Source of the DNA: Alphaproteobacteria bacterium
GTDB lineage: Bacteria > Pseudomonadota > Alphaproteobacteria > Rickettsiales > VGDC01
Assembly (NCBI GenBank): GCA_016869895.1
Contig: VGDC01000065.1
Span: 1 to 8,570 of the forward strand
DNA length: 8,570 nucleotides
Direction of reading: 5' to 3'
The notes beneath the pieces are model-generated. The model made no database searches and was not told where the DNA came from. It saw only the letters and a program-made list of their open reading frames with translations. Every line of letters begins with the position of its first letter. The first letter of the stretch is position 1. The position numbers and the translations under genes are program-made. This document shows, in pieces, positions 6,194 to 8,570 of the stretch.

Positions 6194-6290
6194 GAAAAAA
6201 TCTGCTGATTTTTCCATGGCGCGCCGCTTAGCTTCGCAGACCTAACGGTTCGCGGGCTGATGGCTCACACCGCCTACTGGCGGTGTTTTT
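6194..6290 (+). repeat. Paired-hairpin intergenic repeat, copy B
   Basis: The first hairpin is AAAAATC-TGCT-GATTTTT (6196-6213). It is followed by CATGGCGCGCCGCT, an extra segment of about 25 bases not present in copy A, then CGCGGGCTGATGGCT as in copy A. The second hairpin is CACCGCC-TACT-GGCGGTG with a T-run. Copy B directly follows the stop codon of the preceding gene. Confidence 0.65.
6267..6290 (+). terminator. Intrinsic terminator of the two-gene cassette
   Basis: CACCGCC (6268-6274) pairs perfectly with GGCGGTG (6279-6285) around the loop TACT and is followed by five T's. It lies 83 bases after the stop codon at 6182-6184. It should stop transcription coming from the promoter at 5073 and also any read-through from the capsid gene, so the connector genes need their own promoter or antitermination. 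Confidence 0.85.
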
Positions 6291-6317
6291 GTTCCACTCA
6301 CTGTTTTGAATTATTTT
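6289..6317 (+). promoter_or_regulatory. Weak candidate promoter for the connector-to-tail genes
   Basis: TTGTTC (6289-6294) and TATTTT (6312-6317) are 17 bases apart in an AT-rich stretch directly after the terminator. The match is poor (three and four of six). The call rests mainly on the need for a new start after the terminator. The predicted leader would contain repeat copy C. Confidence 0.25.
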
Positions 6318-6330
6318 TGTCCCCGCTGCG

Positions 6331-6391
6331 CGACATGCTGTCACTCACATGGGACGCGGCTCAAGGCTGACGCGGTCTGCTGACCGCGTTT
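6331..6391 (+). repeat. Paired-hairpin intergenic repeat, copy C
   Basis: The first hairpin is GACA-TGC-TGTC (6332-6342). It is followed by ACTCACATGGGACGCGGCTC, a short spacer with GGCTGA, and a perfect eight-pair second hairpin ACGCGGTC-TGCT-GACCGCGT (6370-6389) followed by TT. It resembles copy A in layout, with different stem bases. It sits in the leader of the small gene that starts at 6420. Confidence 0.65.
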
Positions 6392-6419
6392 AAGTTCCCC
6401 CGAAATTCTGAGGTTCATC

Positions 6420-6590
6420 ATGCGGGTGCTCATGACCGAGACGCGCAGGGGCAGCGACGACGGATTCCGGACAGACCTTTACCACGAGAACCACATTTAT
6501 GACCTAAGCGACCATCTGGCGCGGTATTTCATCAGCCGTGATTATGGCCGCGAGGCGACACCGACCGACGAAATAACCTTCCATGACTGA
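6420..6590 (+). CDS. Small phage/GTA protein preceding the head-tail connector, 56 residues
   Basis: The ATG at 6420 is preceded by GAGG at six bases, and the frame runs to TGA 6588-6590, 14 bases before the connector gene. The product begins MRVLMTETRRGSDDGFRTDL and continues with YHENHIYDLSDHLARYFIS. The pattern, a charged start, a G-S-D-D-G-F turn, and a Y-D-L-x-x-x-L-A-x-x-F helix, is one I associate with small uncharacterised proteins found beside head-tail genes in HK97-like phages. I know of no assigned function. Its position, ribosome site and near-seamless spacing to the connector support a real gene despite the short length. A second ATG at codon 5 is possible but lies farther from the ribosome site. 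Confidence 0.72.
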   Translation: MRVLMTETRRGSDDGFRTDLYHENHIYDLSDHLARYFISRDYGREATPTDEITFHD

Positions 6591-6604
6591 CAGGAGACAC
6601 TCAC

Positions 6605-7150
6605 ATGGCGGAGAACCCGACCCGTGCGCTTTCGCGCGTGCAAAATCCCGATATCGAACCGCTGACACTGGCGGAGGCGAAGCTGTATCTACGGGTGGAC
6701 GGCAGCGATGACGACCTGCTCATCTCCGCACTTATCCGCGCTGGCAGAGAGGCGGCGGAGGAGTTCCTGCGCAAATCACTGGCGGTACAGGAATGGAAAA
6801 TCACCTATGAGGATTATGCGCCGCTGAAGACCCCGCTGCCGCGCGGCCCTGTGCAGGAGATACTCTCGGTGAAGCGCATCACCCGCAATGGTGATGAAGT
6901 GGCGATGGCGGAGCATGCCTATCACCTGAACGCGCGGCACGACATGCTGCATTTCGAGACGATTCCCATGTCCTTCGAGGTGAGCATCCATTACCGCACG
7001 GGTTACGGCGATGAAGGCATCCCCGCTTCGGTGCGTCAGGGTATGCTCATCCACATCGCCGAGATGTATGACAACCGCGCGGGTGCGGCGGCTGCCATGC
7101 CGAGCGCGAGCATCTCGCTGTATAAACCCCATCGTGAAATCGGATTCTGA
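6605..7150 (+). CDS. Head-tail connector (HK97 gp6 / GTA adaptor-like)
   Basis: The 181-residue protein has the family start PLTLAEAKLYLRVDGSDDDLLISALIRAGREAAEEFLRKSL (residues 19-59), the hallmark of gp6-type connectors (PF05135, phiE125 gp8-like). Its middle beta segment is KTPLPRGPVQEILSVKRI, and the later part SIHYRTGYGDEGIPASVRQG leads to the helix MLIHIAEMYDNRAG. These proteins form a ring below the portal and seal the head before tail joining; in R. capsulatus the matching gene is g6. GGAG lies nine bases upstream of the ATG. The stop codon is one base from the start of the next gene, so the pair is coupled. Length is normal. This gene and the next three keep the usual order and spacing without insertions. 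Confidence 0.92.
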   Translation: MAENPTRALSRVQNPDIEPLTLAEAKLYLRVDGSDDDLLISALIRAGREAAEEFLRKSLAVQEWKITYEDYAPLKTPLPRGPVQEILSVKRITRNGDEVAMAEHAYHLNARHDMLHFETIPMSFEVSIHYRTGYGDEGIPASVRQGMLIHIAEMYDNRAGAAAAMPSASISLYKPHREIGF

Positions 7151-7151
7151 C

Positions 7152-7487
7152 ATGGCGAAACGCAACGAAATGCTCTCGTCCCTGCTGCGCCATCGCATTC
7201 TGCTGCAACAGCCCGTGAACACGGTGGGCGCAGGGGGGGAGGTGGTGCAGGATTGGGAGGATGTGGCGGAAGTCTGGGCGGCTATCGAACCGCTGCAAGG
7301 CAGTGAGCAGCCCTTCGCCGAACAGCTGGAGGCGCAGAATCGCAGCCGCATCACCATCCGCTACCGTGAAGGCGTGGACACGGAAATGCGCGTGGTGTTC
7401 CAAGGCCGCGCCCACGGAATCCGCAGTGTCATCTGCCCCGATGAAGCGCGGGAAAGGCTGATACTCATCGTCGAAGCACCGAACTGA
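7152..7487 (+). CDS. Head-tail joining protein (stopper, PF05521-like)
   Basis: The 111-residue product starts MAKRNEMLSSLLRHRILLQQ, the typical N-terminus of phage head-tail joining proteins (HK97 gp10-like / SPP1 gp16-like; GTA g7). It then has VQDWEDVAEVWAAIEPLQG, AQNRSRITIRYREGVDTEMR and VVFQGRAHGIRSVICPDEAR. The R-I-x-x-R-Y pattern and the final short strands fit the family beta barrel. The ATG at 7152 is chosen because it begins the conserved N-terminus and lies one base after the connector stop. The frame is open back to 7011, but that part is the connector gene read in another frame. No independent ribosome site is visible, so translation is probably coupled to the connector. Role: closes the channel under the connector after packaging. 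Confidence 0.92.
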   Translation: MAKRNEMLSSLLRHRILLQQPVNTVGAGGEVVQDWEDVAEVWAAIEPLQGSEQPFAEQLEAQNRSRITIRYREGVDTEMRVVFQGRAHGIRSVICPDEARERLILIVEAPN

Positions 7488-7498
7488 AGGAGAGAATC

Positions 7499-7915
7499 AT
7501 GGCGCATTTCAGCCATTATGCCGTGCAGGAGATGCTGCGCGGATTGCTTGCGGCGGATGACACGCTGGCGGCGAAGGTATCCGGCGTGTTCGACCATGTG
7601 CCGGAGAAGACGGAATATCCCTATGTGACCATCGGCGATACGCGCGGGGAGGATGAATCCACCGTGGGCATCGCCATCACGCGCATCACTCTGAACGTGC
7701 AGGTCTATAGCCGCGCAAAGGGGCGGAAGGAGGCGGATGGCATCCTCGCCGATGTGCATCGGGTGTTGCAGGATGCCACATTGACCGATGCGGTCGGCGG
7801 ATTCGCACTGGTGGGCATCCGCTATGCGGGAAGCGAAATATCGCTGCTGCGCGACGGGACGACCTATCAAGGGCGGATGCGTTTCACCGCGAGATTACAA
7901 ACTCTAGGAGCGTGA
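7499..7915 (+). CDS. Tail terminator / tail-completion protein (DUF3168)
   Basis: The 138-residue product matches DUF3168 (PF11367), the family of GTA g8 and related tail terminators that cap the tail tube and bind the neck. Visible landmarks are LRGLLAADDTLAAKVSGVFDH near the N-terminus, VPEKTEYPYVTIGDTRGEDE, ITLNVQVYSRAKGRKEADGI, and the C-terminal LVGIRYAGSEISLLRDGTTY followed by QGRMRFTAR. This strand-helix order is standard for the family. AAGGAGA lies seven bases before the ATG, the best ribosome site in the operon. Only one base separates the stop from the ATG of the next gene. Confidence 0.92.
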   Translation: MAHFSHYAVQEMLRGLLAADDTLAAKVSGVFDHVPEKTEYPYVTIGDTRGEDESTVGIAITRITLNVQVYSRAKGRKEADGILADVHRVLQDATLTDAVGGFALVGIRYAGSEISLLRDGTTYQGRMRFTARLQTLGA

Positions 7916-7916
7916 T

Positions 7917-8330
7917 ATGGACATACACAACGCCTCGCTGATGCTGCTGAAAATCGGCGATGATGGTGCGCCGACGGAAGCATTCCACACCATCGGCGGA
8001 TTACGCGCCACCCGCGTTTCCATCGGTCGCAATCCGCCCGAAGTGCGGGATGTGAGCGGCAACGGCTGGAAACGGATGCTGGAAGGGGCGGGAATCGCAT
8101 CACTCCGCATATCCGGGCAGGGCGTGGCAGCGACGAAGGAGGGCGATGCGCGGCTGTGGCAACGGGCGGTGGATGGTGCAAGCCGGAACTACCGCATCCA
8201 TCTGGCGGATGGGGGCAGAATCGACGCGAAATGCGTGGTGACGGGGTATGAGCGCACGGGCGCGGTGGAGGGGCTGGAAGGATTCACCCTGACGCTGGAG
8301 AGCAGTGGGGCGGTGACGTATACGGCTTAG
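7917..8330 (+). CDS. Major tail (tube) protein, TP901-1 type (GTA g9-like)
   Basis: The 137-residue product begins MDIHNASLMLLKIGDDGAPT and has the tail-tube pattern TIGGLRATRVSIGRNPPEVR, VSGNGWKRMLEGAGIASLRI and a C-terminal YERTGAVEGLEGFTLTLESS. This agrees with the TP901-1 major tail protein family (PF06199), which stacks in hexamer rings to form the tail tube. AGGAG lies six bases before the ATG and overlaps the end of the DUF3168 gene. This is the last phage gene in the window: after its stop (8328-8330) there are only three bases before the end of a convergent gene. GTA and siphovirus clusters normally continue with the tape-measure chaperone, the tape measure and tail-tip genes. None is present here. 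Confidence 0.92.
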   Translation: MDIHNASLMLLKIGDDGAPTEAFHTIGGLRATRVSIGRNPPEVRDVSGNGWKRMLEGAGIASLRISGQGVAATKEGDARLWQRAVDGASRNYRIHLADGGRIDAKCVVTGYERTGAVEGLEGFTLTLESSGAVTYTA

Positions 8331-8333
8331 GTG

Positions 8334-8570
8334 CTATTTGCAGCCGTCGAGCGCGGAGGTCTTACCCGCCGAAACGAGGGTGTTGTTCTGGAAAACCAGC
8401 AAGGTGGGCTTGGATTCACCGTCGATGAAATAGAGCCAGCCTTCTTTGGGTTCGGCGGCATTCGAGGCGGTGGCTTGGGGGTCGTTATTCTCGAAGCAGC
8501 TGGGCTCGCCGAGCGCGAGGGTGACCATATCCCGCGTGGCACCGAAGAAGACGGTGCGTTTGATGAGAAT
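8334..8570 (-). CDS. Hypothetical protein, C-terminal part (5' end outside window)
   Basis: The minus-strand frame is open from the window edge to TAG at 8334-8336, giving the last 78 residues. Readable parts are ILIKRTVFFGATRDMVTLAL, GEPSCFENNDPQ, EPKEGWLYFIDGE, KPTLLVFQNNTLVSAG and a final DGCK. The layout (G-x-T-R-D-M-V-x-x-x-L-G-x-P, then W-x-Y-F, then a strand with F-x-N-N-x-L-V-S) faintly resembles the small outer-membrane lipoprotein fold of SmpA/BamE and related proteins. I regard that as a suggestion only. The two cysteines could form a disulfide in an exported protein. An internal ATG at 8526-8528 would give a shorter protein, but the coding pattern continues upstream of it. It does not look like a phage gene and marks the right edge of the phage block. 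Confidence 0.7.
   Translation of the reverse strand: MLIKRTVFFGATRDMVTLALGEPSCFENNDPQATASNAAEPKEGWLYFIDGESKPTLLVFQNNTLVSAGKTSALDGCK

Noticed and set aside
7011..7151. Longer start for the head-tail joining protein.
   Set aside because: The extra residues overlap the connector gene in another frame and precede the conserved family N-terminus at 7152.
8327..8542. Minus-strand frame of 71 codons overlapping the final gene.
   Set aside because: It is rich in Pro, Ser and Arg and lies in a shifted frame of the better supported minus-strand gene ending at 8334.

Overview
The window looks like part of an alphaproteobacterial chromosome of moderately high GC. The main evidence is a block of head and head-tail genes resembling both HK97-type prophages and the gene transfer agent (GTA) of Rhodobacter capsulatus. 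The order is portal, prohead protease, major capsid, small protein, head-tail connector, head-tail joining protein, DUF3168 tail terminator and TP901-1-type major tail protein. I cannot name the genus.

Region 1-1590 is ordinary chromosome. It holds the 3' end of dctA (C4-dicarboxylate carrier), a tRNA-Pro(CGG) on the minus strand with its own terminator, and a minus-strand YkuD-type L,D-transpeptidase cut by one in-frame TGA. The tRNA is bracketed by two direct copies of a 75-base repeat. Beside it lies a second copy of part of its 3' half, split by a 66-base insert.

Region 1699-8330 is the virion-head block, all on the plus strand, with every reading frame intact. Extra genes interrupt the usual order in two places. 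A SemiSWEET-type sugar transporter gene lies between protease and capsid. Two genes of unknown function lie between capsid and connector. That pair has a near-consensus promoter in front and a strong intrinsic terminator behind, so it looks like an independently expressed cargo (moron-like) cassette. No terminase lies before the portal, and no tape measure, tail-tip or lysis gene follows the major tail protein. Instead a convergent, apparently non-phage gene begins three bases after the last phage stop codon. The block is therefore a head/neck/tail-tube module separated from packaging and distal-tail functions. It may be a split GTA-like locus or a truncated prophage; the intact frames favour retained function, but this is inference.

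Non-coding DNA carries a three-copy family of paired hairpins whose T(G/A)CT or TGC loops are conserved while the stems differ with compensation. One copy lies beside the tRNA and two lie between the cargo pair and the small gene before the connector. One of its hairpins is the cassette terminator.
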